Source: Desulfobacterales bacterium
GTDB lineage: Bacteria > Desulfobacterota > Desulfobacteria > Desulfobacterales > Desulfobacteraceae
DNA length: 5,073 bases
NCBI GenBank assembly: GCA_022361135.1
Contig: JAKSBM010000908.1
Span: 1 to 5,073, forward strand
Reading direction: 5' to 3'
How positions within the stretch are numbered: the first letter of the stretch is position 1; every line of letters begins with the position of its first letter. The notes under the pieces were generated by a model, which was given only the letters and a program-made list of their open reading frames with translations, had not been told where the DNA came from and did no database searches. This document shows, piece by piece, positions 1 through 5,073 of the stretch. The position numbers and the translations under genes were made by a program.

Positions 1-1696
1 CATGGGTGCGGTGTCCCCCCACGTTGGAGCCCTGGTCGTTGAGGCTGACCAGCCCTTCGGCCAAGGCGGCCGTGTCCGAGGTGGTGCCGCCCATGTCGAT
101 GACCAGGGCGTCCCGCTTCCCGGTGAGGTGGCGGGCCCCGGCCACGGAGGCGGCCGGCCCGGAAAGGATGGTTTCCACAGGTCGTTCCTTGGCCATTTTC
201 CCGCTCATCAAGGTGCCGTCTCCTTTGACGACCACAATGGGGGCCTGGATTTTCCGCTCTTCCATGACCTTTTCCAGGTCGGTGAGCAATCCCGTGAGCC
301 GGGGGATGATCCGGGCATTGAGCATGGCCGTTACCGCCCGGGTCTGGAAGTTGAGGGAGTCGGAGAGTTCATGGCCGCAGCTCACGAAGAATCCCGTGTG
401 TTCCCGCAGGATGGTTTTAACTTCCAATTCCTGGTCCGGGTTGATGGAACCGGCATAGCCGGAAACGGCAAAGGCGGTGACCCCCTGGGCCACCATGCGA
501 TCGGCCACGGATTTGACCTGGTCCGCATCCACGGCTTCCCGTTCCCGGCCGGTGATTTCCAGCTGCCCTTTAATATGGGCCTTGGGTTCGTAGGGGATGT
601 TCTGGTCCATGCCGTAGGGGGGCATGATGATCATTCCCACCTTCTGGCCTTCGTTTTCCACAATGGCGTTGGTGGCCAGGGTGGTGGAGAGGGCCACCAT
701 TTCCACTTCCTTGAGTTTATCCTGGTCCAGCTTGGCCAGTGCCTTGCCAATGCCCACGGTGAAGTCCCATTTGGTGGTGAGGGATTTGGCCTTGGCCAGG
801 GTGGCATTGGTTTTTAGATCGTAGATCACCGCGTCGGTGTATGTGCCCCCGGCGTCGATGCCCAACCCGGTTTTTACCATGGATTCGGGCAGCTCTTCCC
901 CGGTTTCTTCGGGGCTGTCCGGGGCGTCGGGGAGTTTGGGCCCCTTTTCCCACACCGGATAGGCCGAAAGGGTGGAGGTGATGGCGTCGAAATAGATCAC
1001 ATGGTCCGGGGGCACCACCAGGACCTCGGGGGTGCTGGCGTGGAGGGTCATCATCTGGTGAATCAGGGCGGCATCCCCCTGAATTTTGTCAAATTCCCAG
1101 TCGTATTCCTTGGCCATGTCCCGGGCATATTTTTCATGGCGGGCGCTGTTCTTGGCACGGGTTTCGATGAAGGCGGCCCGCTGGTAGTTTTTCTGCCAGG
1201 AGTTGAGGAATTCAAAGGTGGTGTCGGCGGCCTTTTCCCCGTGATTTTTTACCAGTTCCTCGTATTCCAGCCGTTCGGCGCCGAAAAATGCCTGCATGCG
1301 GCGCTGGGAAATGGGGGTGGATTTTTCCTCGCACCAGCCCGCGGAAAGGTAGTAGGTGCCGGGAAATTTTTTGAACTGGGTTTTATAGGCAGCGTCCCCC
1401 CCCAGGAAGAGGGAGATGCAGTCGTGGACCTTGGGAATGACCAGGGGGATGCCCCGGGATTGGACCCCCACGGTGCCCTTGCCGCAGACCCCGTATCCGA
1501 TGATGATGCGCTCGGCGTCCTTTTTCAGGGAGATGTCATCAATGGCTTTCTGGAGTTTTGTATTGAGTTTCCGGGGGTTTTCATGGAGTCCTGCCTCGAG
1601 AAATTTGTACTCCAGGTTTAATCCCAGGTCCTGTGCAGCTTGTTTCATGTCCAGCGCCAGGACGGCACAGGCAACAACATAGGTTTTCTTGATCAC
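1..1696 (-). CDS. DUF1638 domain fused to hydantoinase/oxoprolinase (HyuA-like) ASKHA domain, 3' partial
   Basis: An uninterrupted frame of 565 codons plus one base runs from a GTG at 1696-1694 to the window edge. The start is chosen because GAGGA (1704-1708) lies 7 nt upstream and because the protein then begins as DUF1638 proteins do. Residues about 4-235 look like DUF1638: VVAC near the start, GLHENP (36-41), IIIGYGVCGKGTVG (64-77), VHDCISLFLGG (90-100), GTYYLSAGW (113-121) and LVVPPDH (226-232). A proline/acid-rich linker follows (about 250-272). The second half resembles the hydantoinase/oxoprolinase N-terminal and HyuA domains: phosphate-1-like loop GIDAGGTYTD (279-288), LSTTLATNAIVE (336-347), LSGPAASVAGA (511-521) and phosphate-2-like VIDMGGTTSD (532-541). 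No signal peptide or membrane segment is evident, so it is probably cytoplasmic. The HyuA fold predicts ATP binding. The substrate is unknown: hydantoin/oxoproline hydrolysis, carboxylase-subunit activity or activation of a corrinoid protein are all possible. Domain identity is fairly sure; function is not. Confidence 0.88.
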   Translation of the reverse strand, partial: MIKKTYVVACAVLALDMKQAAQDLGLNLEYKFLEAGLHENPRKLNTKLQKAIDDISLKKDAERIIIGYGVCGKGTVGVQSRGIPLVIPKVHDCISLFLGGDAAYKTQFKKFPGTYYLSAGWCEEKSTPISQRRMQAFFGAERLEYEELVKNHGEKAADTTFEFLNSWQKNYQRAAFIETRAKNSARHEKYARDMAKEYDWEFDKIQGDAALIHQMMTLHASTPEVLVVPPDHVIYFDAITSTLSAYPVWEKGPKLPDAPDSPEETGEELPESMVKTGLGIDAGGTYTDAVIYDLKTNATLAKAKSLTTKWDFTVGIGKALAKLDQDKLKEVEMVALSTTLATNAIVENEGQKVGMIIMPPYGMDQNIPYEPKAHIKGQLEITGREREAVDADQVKSVADRMVAQGVTAFAVSGYAGSINPDQELEVKTILREHTGFFVSCGHELSDSLNFQTRAVTAMLNARIIPRLTGLLTDLEKVMEERKIQAPIVVVKGDGTLMSGKMAKERPVETILSGPAASVAGARHLTGKRDALVIDMGGTTSDTAALAEGLVSLNDQGSNVGGHRTH

Positions 1697-1701
1697 GGGC
1701 G

Positions 1702-1708
1702 TTTCCTC
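1702..1708 (-). promoter_or_regulatory. Ribosome binding site for the DUF1638-HyuA gene
   Basis: On the minus strand GAGGAAA occupies 1708-1702. The GAGGA core ends 7 nt before the GTG at 1696. It is a good Shine-Dalgarno match at normal spacing and decides the GTG start. The next in-frame ATG is codon 17, which would remove the first conserved strand of DUF1638. Confidence 0.75.
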
Positions 1709-1735
1709 AAACTAGGGTTTTAAATACAGGTCTTC

Positions 1736-1763
1736 AAGATAAACGAATGGACAAAGGTGTCAA
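1736..1763 (-). promoter_or_regulatory. Sigma70-like promoter for the DUF1638-HyuA gene
   Basis: The minus strand has a perfect TTGACA -35 box (1763-1758), a 16-nt spacer and TATCTT (1741-1736) as a 4-of-6 match to the -10 box. Transcription would start near 1729, giving a leader of about 30 nt that contains the ribosome binding site. The surrounding sequence is AT-rich, as expected for a promoter. A weaker upstream alternative is CTTACA (1844-1839), 17 nt, TATCTT (1821-1816). Confidence 0.5.
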
Positions 1764-1826
1764 TGAAAAGATCATTAAAGATAAAGGGTTGGACCTTTTA
1801 CTGTGGAGATCCGGGAAGATACGCAT

Positions 1827-1865
1827 GTGTAAATAAAGTGTAAGATAAGAAGGAAATGAGTGTAA
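1827..1865. repeat. Three phased GTGTAA direct repeats, possible regulator-binding array
   Basis: GTGTAA occurs at 1827-1832, 1838-1843 and 1860-1865. Starts are 11 and 22 bp apart, so all copies would face the same side of the helix. Direct repeats with 11-bp phasing are typical of OmpR/PhoB-type response-regulator sites. The third copy lies within the short dyad GTGT-A-ACAC. The array sits about 65-100 bp upstream of the -35 box of the minus-strand promoter, a position compatible with activation. Binding by a regulator is inference. Confidence 0.4.
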
Positions 1866-2048
1866 CACGGACTTGTCCATAAAAAAAGCAGGGGGAATAA
1901 AAAAGCCGTCCAAAGGCTTTTTCCGTGAACTTGCCCGTCCATGGCGGGATCCGGGCCGAAAACGGACAGTCCTGTAACATGGGGCCGCCCCGGCCTGGGA
2001 TGGGGGGGAAGAAATTTCTTTTCTTTTTTGCCATGGGCCCTGAAATCA

Positions 2049-2078
2049 TTGACGAAGCCGGTCCTGTGATGAGACAAT
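2049..2078 (+). promoter_or_regulatory. Candidate sigma70-like promoter for the Usp gene
   Basis: TTGACG (2049-2054, 5 of 6 matches) is followed after 18 nt by GACAAT (2073-2078, 4 of 6 matches). Transcription would start near 2085 and leave a leader of roughly 100 nt before the ATG at 2183. It is the best plus-strand candidate I found in this gap, but the match is moderate and the region is GC-rich. Confidence 0.35.
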
Positions 2079-2091
2079 GCCCCCTGTTGTG

Positions 2092-2155
2092 TCCGGGGAA
2101 TATCCGTCGGCATTGGGTGTTTCCCCGGAGGTTGAGAACCCCCGATTTGTCGGGG
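2092..2155 (+). promoter_or_regulatory. Structured leader: two stem-loops upstream of the Usp gene
   Basis: TCCGGGGAA (2092-2100) is the exact reverse complement of TTCCCCGGA (2121-2129), giving a 9-bp stem with a 20-nt loop. CCCCGA (2140-2145) pairs perfectly with TCGGGG (2150-2155) around the loop TTTG. All four arms share a CGGGG or CCCCG core, so partners could be exchanged (2094-2098 with 2140-2144, or 2123-2127 with 2151-2155). No U-run follows, so this is not a standard terminator. The second stem would hide the only ribosome-binding-like sequence of the upstream ATG at 2159, while AAGGA at 2171-2175 stays free. Confidence 0.4.
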
Positions 2156-2170
2156 TAAATGGAATCATCC

Positions 2171-2175
2171 AAGGA
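2171..2175 (+). promoter_or_regulatory. Ribosome binding site selecting the ATG at 2183
   Basis: AAGGA ends 7 nt before the ATG at 2183. The in-frame ATG at 2159 has only a GGGG stretch locked in a predicted hairpin 3 nt upstream. Starting at 2183 also gives the MKILVAYD amino terminus usual for the Usp family. Confidence 0.65.
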
Positions 2176-2182
2176 AAAGAAC

Positions 2183-2572
2183 ATGAAGATACTTGTAGCC
2201 TACGATAAGAATACCTCCACCTCCCGGGTCATGGAAGCGGCGCTGACCCAGGCCAAGGCCCACAATGCTTACGTCTATCTGGTTCGAACCTGTGCACCCG
2301 ATACCAAGAGTACGGAAATTGCCGACCTGGAAGAACGGCTCAACGACCTGCGCCGGGATGTCTTCAAAGCCCAGGGCATTGAGAGTGAAGCCCACATCCT
2401 CATCCGCGGCCTCACCCCGGGGGAGGACATTGTCCAATACGCCCGGGAAAAGGGGGCGGATGAAATCATCATTGGCTTGAAGAAGCGGTCCAAGATCGGA
2501 AAGCTGGTCTTCGGCTCCACCGCCCAATACATCATCCTGGAAGCGGAGTGCCCCGTTATTTCCGTGAAATAG
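2183..2572 (+). CDS. Universal stress protein, UspA family
   Basis: The 129-residue product is a single-domain Usp protein of typical or slightly short length. It starts with the first beta strand MKILVAYD, whose acidic residue (Asp8) normally lines the nucleotide pocket. A helix follows (SRVMEAALTQAKAH, 14-27), then the strand AYVYLVR (29-35), a charged helical stretch (about 45-63), HILIRG (71-76), the helix DIVQYAREKGADEIIIG (82-98), and GSTAQYIILEAECPVISVK (111-129), the usual Usp ending. The ATP loop normally reads G-x2-G-x9-G-S/T. Here it is GLKKRSKIGKLVFGS (98-112), with Lys101 in place of the second glycine; similar Lys/Arg-rich loops occur in other Usp proteins. These proteins are cytoplasmic, often dimeric, and linked to stress or energy limitation; the partner here is unknown. 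A start at 2159 would add eight residues but has poorer translation signals. The gene appears monocistronic and converges on manC. Confidence 0.9.
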   Translation: MKILVAYDKNTSTSRVMEAALTQAKAHNAYVYLVRTCAPDTKSTEIADLEERLNDLRRDVFKAQGIESEAHILIRGLTPGEDIVQYAREKGADEIIIGLKKRSKIGKLVFGSTAQYIILEAECPVISVK

Positions 2573-2579
2573 AATTGTG

Positions 2580-2614
2580 ATCATGGGGGAGAATTCTGAA
2601 TTCTCCCCCATGAT
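2580..2614. terminator. Near-perfect inverted repeat between convergent genes
   Basis: Two 17-nt arms (2580-2596 and 2598-2614) are exact reverse complements around a single T (2597). As RNA this would fold into a hairpin of about 14 bp or more with a small loop. It begins 8 nt after the Usp stop and lies 9 nt beyond the manC stop, so it could act in both directions. Neither strand carries a clear U-run after the stem, so it is not a canonical intrinsic terminator. It may instead protect the 3' ends of both transcripts. Confidence 0.55.
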
Positions 2615-2623
2615 ATACAGGGC

Positions 2624-4057
2624 TTATTTCTGGGGGGACTGGCCCTCCGAGGTTCGGCCATAGTGGTCCTCCAGCCGGACGATGTCATCCTCTCCCAGGT
2701 AGGGGCCGGACTGGACTTCGATGAGTTCCAGGGGGATTTTTCCCGGGTTCTCCAGCCGGTGGACCGTGCCCAGGGGAATATAGGTGGACTGATCCTCCCT
2801 GAGCAGAAATGTCTCCTCCCCCTTGGTGATCTTGGCCGTCCCCTTCACCACCACCCAATGTTCGGCCCGGTGGAAATGCTTTTGCAATGAGAGTTCACTG
2901 CCCGGGTTTACCGTGATCCGTTTCACCTGGAAGCGCTCCCCGGCGTCGATGCCTTCAAAGGCGCCCCAGGGGCGGACCACCCGGGTGTGGATGCTGGATT
3001 CACTCCTCCCTTGGGCCTTGAGGGTTTCCACCATGGTTTTGACTTCCTGGCTCCGTTCCCTGGGGGCCACCAGAACCGCATCCTTGGTTTCCACCACAAT
3101 CATATCCTCCAATCCCATGCCTGCGATCATGCGGCTTTCCGAGAATAAAAGGGAGTTTTTCACATCCTGGACCATGACATCCCCCTGGGTGACATTGCCC
3201 TGGGAATCCCCATCCCGCATTTGCCACACCGCCTCCCAGGCCCCCACATCATTCCATCCCGCAGCCAGGGGAACCATGGCCCCCTGGTGGGTTTTTTCCA
3301 TGATGGCGTAGTCAATGGAGTCCTTGGGGCTTGCTTCAAAGGCCTCCTGGTCCAGGCGGAAGAAATCCAGATCTGAAATCCCCTGGTCCACGGCCCGGGT
3401 GCAGGCGGCCAGAATTTCCGGGGCCAGGGATTCAAATGCACCAATGATGTCGGAGCAGCGGAAGAGAAACATGCCGCTGTTCCAGCAGTATTCCCCGGAA
3501 TCCACATAGGTTTTGGCCGTTTTCAGATCCGGCTTTTCCACAAAGGCCTCAATGGTCCGGGCCCCGTGGTCCAGGGATGGGCCGCCCTTGATATAGCCGT
3601 AACCGGTTTCCGGACTTTGGGGAGGGATGCCGAAGGTGACCAGTTTTCCCTGGCGGGCCAGCTTTGCCCCGGTGTTCACCGCCCCTTGGAAGGCGGGGAC
3701 ATCGGTGATGACATGGTCGGCGGGCAGGACCAGGAGGAGGGGATCCTCGCCCTGGGTTCGGGCCCTGAGGGCTGCGGCGGCCAGGGCCGGGGCCGTGTCC
3801 CGCCCCACGGGTTCCAGGATGATGTCCCGGGGAGAACCGCCCAGGCTGTGCAATTGTTCGGCCACCATGAAACGGTGGGCTTCGTTGCAGACCACCAGGG
3901 GCGGGGCCAGGGCCTCCATGCCGTCCAGCCGTTCCAGGGTGTTTTGCAGGAGGGTGTTTTCATTCATCAGGGCCAGAAACTGTTTGGGGAAGTGTTTCCG
4001 GGAGAGGGGCCAGAGTCTGCTGCCGGTGCCGCCGGCAAGGATCACGGGGAGTATCAT
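2624..4057 (-). CDS. manC: Mannose-1-phosphate guanylyltransferase / mannose-6-phosphate isomerase
   Basis: This 477-residue protein has the usual length of the bifunctional type II enzyme that isomerises fructose-6-phosphate to mannose-6-phosphate and makes GDP-mannose from mannose-1-phosphate and GTP. A separate phosphomannomutase is needed between these steps and is not in the window. The N-terminal nucleotidyltransferase domain shows LAGGTGSRLWPLSR (7-20) with FPKQFL (23-28), LPADHVI (111-117, Asp114 likely metal-binding), the sugar-phosphate segment FVEKP (172-176), NSGMFLFR (193-200) and WNDVGAW (268-274). The C-terminal cupin (about 360-465) carries the isomerase motif QKHFHRAEHW (392-401), with Gln392, His394, Glu399 and His433 as likely metal ligands, and EVQSG (447-451). 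AAGG lies 6 nt before the ATG at 4057. It follows the UDP-glucose dehydrogenase gene in the same direction, fitting a polysaccharide-precursor unit. No truncation or missing key residue is seen. Confidence 0.95.
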   Translation of the reverse strand: MILPVILAGGTGSRLWPLSRKHFPKQFLALMNENTLLQNTLERLDGMEALAPPLVVCNEAHRFMVAEQLHSLGGSPRDIILEPVGRDTAPALAAAALRARTQGEDPLLLVLPADHVITDVPAFQGAVNTGAKLARQGKLVTFGIPPQSPETGYGYIKGGPSLDHGARTIEAFVEKPDLKTAKTYVDSGEYCWNSGMFLFRCSDIIGAFESLAPEILAACTRAVDQGISDLDFFRLDQEAFEASPKDSIDYAIMEKTHQGAMVPLAAGWNDVGAWEAVWQMRDGDSQGNVTQGDVMVQDVKNSLLFSESRMIAGMGLEDMIVVETKDAVLVAPRERSQEVKTMVETLKAQGRSESSIHTRVVRPWGAFEGIDAGERFQVKRITVNPGSELSLQKHFHRAEHWVVVKGTAKITKGEETFLLREDQSTYIPLGTVHRLENPGKIPLELIEVQSGPYLGEDDIVRLEDHYGRTSEGQSPQK

Positions 4058-4077
4058 TCAACACCTTTTGGGGTTGG

Positions 4078-4112
4078 CCGGCGCCCCTTGCCCCATGGGG
4101 GACGGGCGCCGG
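4078..4112 (-). promoter_or_regulatory. GC-rich stem-loop in the leader of manC
   Basis: CCGGCGCCC (4078-4086) and GGGCGCCGG (4104-4112) are exact reverse complements, giving a 9-bp GC stem with a 17-nt loop that contains CCCCATGGGG. It lies 20 nt upstream of the manC ATG, just before its ribosome binding site (4064-4067). No U-run follows on the minus strand, so read-through from the upstream gene is likely. It could instead be a processing or stability element. No convincing separate manC promoter was found in this 112-bp gap. Confidence 0.4.
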
Positions 4113-4128
4113 TTGGGTTTGGATGGGA

Positions 4129-4171
4129 AAAATCAGACCATTATTCAATGGGGTTGATTCGGGCTGATTTT
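4129..4171 (-). terminator. Weak terminator-like dyad after UDP-glucose dehydrogenase
   Basis: On the minus strand AAAATCAG (4171-4164), which overlaps the stop codon, is complementary to CTGATTTT (4136-4129). A T follows, giving a short U-run. The loop is 27 nt and the stem is A/T-rich, with only two G/C pairs, so any termination would be weak. It may only reduce expression of manC relative to the upstream gene. Confidence 0.25.
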
Positions 4172-5073
4172 ATCGGGGCTGGGCCGTGAGTTCACGGCCC
4201 ATGCCGTGATATTCAAAGCCATGTTCCCCCAGTTCTTCCGGGTCGTATTGGTTCCGGCCGTCAAAGATCACCGGGCTGTCCATGAGACGGGCCAACCGGG
4301 GAAGGTCGGGCTGGCGGAAGGCCTTCCATTCCGTGACCAGGACCAGGGCATGGGCGTTGCGGGCGGCCTGATAAGGGTCGGGATAAAGGGTGAGGCGTTC
4401 CGATTCAAACCATGCCCGGGGCAGTTCCTTTTTGGCCTGGTCATTGGCCACGGGGTCGTGGGCCAGTACCCGGGCATTGGCCTTGATCAACGCTTCCAGG
4501 AGGACCTTGGACGGCGCTTCCCGCATGTCGTCGGTGCCCGGTTTAAAGGCCAGGCCCCAGAGGCAGATGGTCTTTCCGGCCAGGTTGGGGCCAAAGCGGT
4601 CCTGGATTTTCTGGAAGAGGCGGTCCTTTTGGCGGCGGTTCCGCTCCTCCACCGACTCCAGGACCAGGGGAGCAATGCCGGCATCCCTGGCGGTTTTGAT
4701 CAGGGCCTTCACATCCTTGGGAAAGCAGGATCCCCCATAGCCGCAGCCGGGGAAGATAAAGGGATAACCGATGCGGCTGTCCGAACCAATGCCCAGGCGG
4801 ACCTTTTCCACATCCACCCCCAGTTTTTCACAGATCACGGACATTTCATTCATGAAGGAAATCTTGGTGGCCAGCATGGAATTGGCCGCATATTTGGTCA
4901 TTTCCGCATCCCGGACATCCATGAGGAGCAGCTTGTCCCGGTTCCGGGAGAATGGGGCGTAGAGGCGTTTCATGGTCTGGGCGGCCCGGTCGGAATCCGT
5001 GCCCACGATGATGCGGTCGGGTTTGAGGAAATCATCCACGGCCGCCCCCTCCTTGAGGAATTCCGGGTTGGAG
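4170..5073 (-). CDS. ugd: UDP-glucose 6-dehydrogenase, 5' partial
   Basis: The last 300 codons and a TAA stop (4172-4170) are visible. The frame stays open to the window edge, so the GTG at 5039 is an internal valine inside SNPEFLKEGAAVDDF, not a start. The enzyme oxidises UDP-glucose to UDP-glucuronate with two NAD+. Visible motifs (numbered from the first visible residue) are SNPEFLKEG (1-9), KYAANSMLATKISFMNE (60-76) with the usual Lys70 and Asn75, FPGCGYGGSCFPKD (107-120) with catalytic Cys116, and the C-terminal UDP-binding domain with LWGLAFKPGTDDMREAPS (171-188), AHDP (204-207), LVTEW (245-249) and DGRN (271-274). The family usually has about 440 residues, so roughly 140 N-terminal residues, including the NAD-binding Rossmann domain, lie outside. 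GYGGSCFPKD fits UDP-glucose dehydrogenase better than GDP-mannose dehydrogenase. It precedes manC by 112 bp, probably in one unit. No defects are seen in the visible part. Confidence 0.95.
   Translation of the reverse strand, partial: SNPEFLKEGAAVDDFLKPDRIIVGTDSDRAAQTMKRLYAPFSRNRDKLLLMDVRDAEMTKYAANSMLATKISFMNEMSVICEKLGVDVEKVRLGIGSDSRIGYPFIFPGCGYGGSCFPKDVKALIKTARDAGIAPLVLESVEERNRRQKDRLFQKIQDRFGPNLAGKTICLWGLAFKPGTDDMREAPSKVLLEALIKANARVLAHDPVANDQAKKELPRAWFESERLTLYPDPYQAARNAHALVLVTEWKAFRQPDLPRLARLMDSPVIFDGRNQYDPEELGEHGFEYHGMGRELTAQPR

Larger units (their letters stand above)
1697..2182. other. Divergent intergenic region with two-part base composition
   Basis: This 486-bp gap separates the divergent DUF1638-HyuA and Usp genes. 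Positions about 1711-1920 are AT-rich and hold the minus-strand promoter, three GTGTAA repeats and four AAGATA hexamers. Positions about 1923-2158 are GC-rich and hold a candidate plus-strand promoter and a foldable leader. Minor elements include an 8-bp arm stem-loop at 1900-1922 (AAAAAGCC/GGCTTTTT), a 5-bp stem at 1983-1995, and a 12-nt perfect palindrome (2009-2020) running into a T-rich tract to 2029. Open frames on both strands here resemble no protein family I know and have no good ribosome binding site, so I treat the region as noncoding. Confidence 0.6.

Noticed and set aside
2..817. 271-codon plus-strand open frame (and a similar one at 1001-1621)
   Set aside because: It lies antisense to the DUF1638-HyuA gene, is glycine/histidine-rich without family motifs, and arises from G/C-biased third codon positions of the real gene.
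1900..1922. AAAAAGCC/GGCTTTTT stem-loop as an intrinsic terminator
   Set aside because: It lies between divergent genes with no upstream gene to terminate in either direction, and only three of its eight pairs are G/C.
1798..2184. 128- and 112-codon minus-strand frames and a 77-codon plus-strand frame in the intergenic region
   Set aside because: They resemble no known family, cross the composition break, lack good ribosome binding sites and overlap likely promoter and leader elements.
4058..4096. 12-codon minus-strand leader frame whose TGA directly abuts the manC ATG
   Set aside because: It has no ribosome binding site upstream and its ATG lies in the loop of a GC-rich stem, so the adjacency is probably chance.
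3566..4189. 207-codon plus-strand open frame antisense to manC
   Set aside because: It overlaps the well-supported manC frame and its upstream gap, has a low-complexity composition and shows no recognisable domain.
5037..5039. GTG as the start codon of the UDP-glucose dehydrogenase
   Set aside because: The frame continues upstream through conserved family residues SNPEFLKEG to the window edge, so the codon is an internal valine.
1..5073. CRISPR arrays, tRNA or rRNA genes, insertion sequences
   Set aside because: No regularly spaced direct repeats, tRNA-like cloverleaf, rRNA sequence, transposase motif or terminal inverted repeats were seen.

Overview
The window looks like a chromosomal segment of a GC-rich, probably anaerobic bacterium. 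A sulfate-reducer-like Desulfobacterota is my best guess, from the fairly G/C-rich third codon positions and from a DUF1638/hydantoinase-type protein, a combination I associate with anaerobes carrying corrinoid methyl-transfer systems. This assignment is inference; no rRNA or lineage marker is present.

Layout. (1) Positions 1-1696, minus strand: a long open frame, 5' end complete, 3' end cut by the window edge. It has no stop and starts with GTG, so it is easy to miss. It encodes an N-terminal DUF1638 domain joined in frame to an ASKHA-fold hydantoinase/oxoprolinase (HyuA-like) module. (2) Positions 1697-2182: a 486-bp divergent intergenic region. Its left half is AT-rich and carries a good sigma70-like promoter for the minus-strand gene plus three helically phased GTGTAA repeats. 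Its right half is GC-rich and carries a weaker promoter candidate and two potential stem-loops in the leader of the next gene. (3) Positions 2183-2572, plus strand: a small universal stress protein (UspA family). (4) Positions 2573-2623: a short convergent gap holding a near-perfect 35-nt inverted repeat. (5) Positions 2624-4057, minus strand: manC, a bifunctional mannose-1-phosphate guanylyltransferase/mannose-6-phosphate isomerase. (6) Positions 4170-5073, minus strand: the C-terminal two thirds of a UDP-glucose 6-dehydrogenase, its 5' end beyond the window.

How the genes fit together. The dehydrogenase and manC lie in the same direction 112 bp apart and make two activated sugars, UDP-glucuronate and GDP-mannose. 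This suggests the end of a polysaccharide-precursor transcription unit (capsule, exopolysaccharide or O-antigen). The stress protein and the DUF1638-HyuA protein are transcribed away from each other from the shared intergenic region and have no evident metabolic link with the sugar-nucleotide genes. The DUF1638-HyuA fusion is the least understood and most interesting element. The genes beyond position 1, which I cannot see, would say most about its role.
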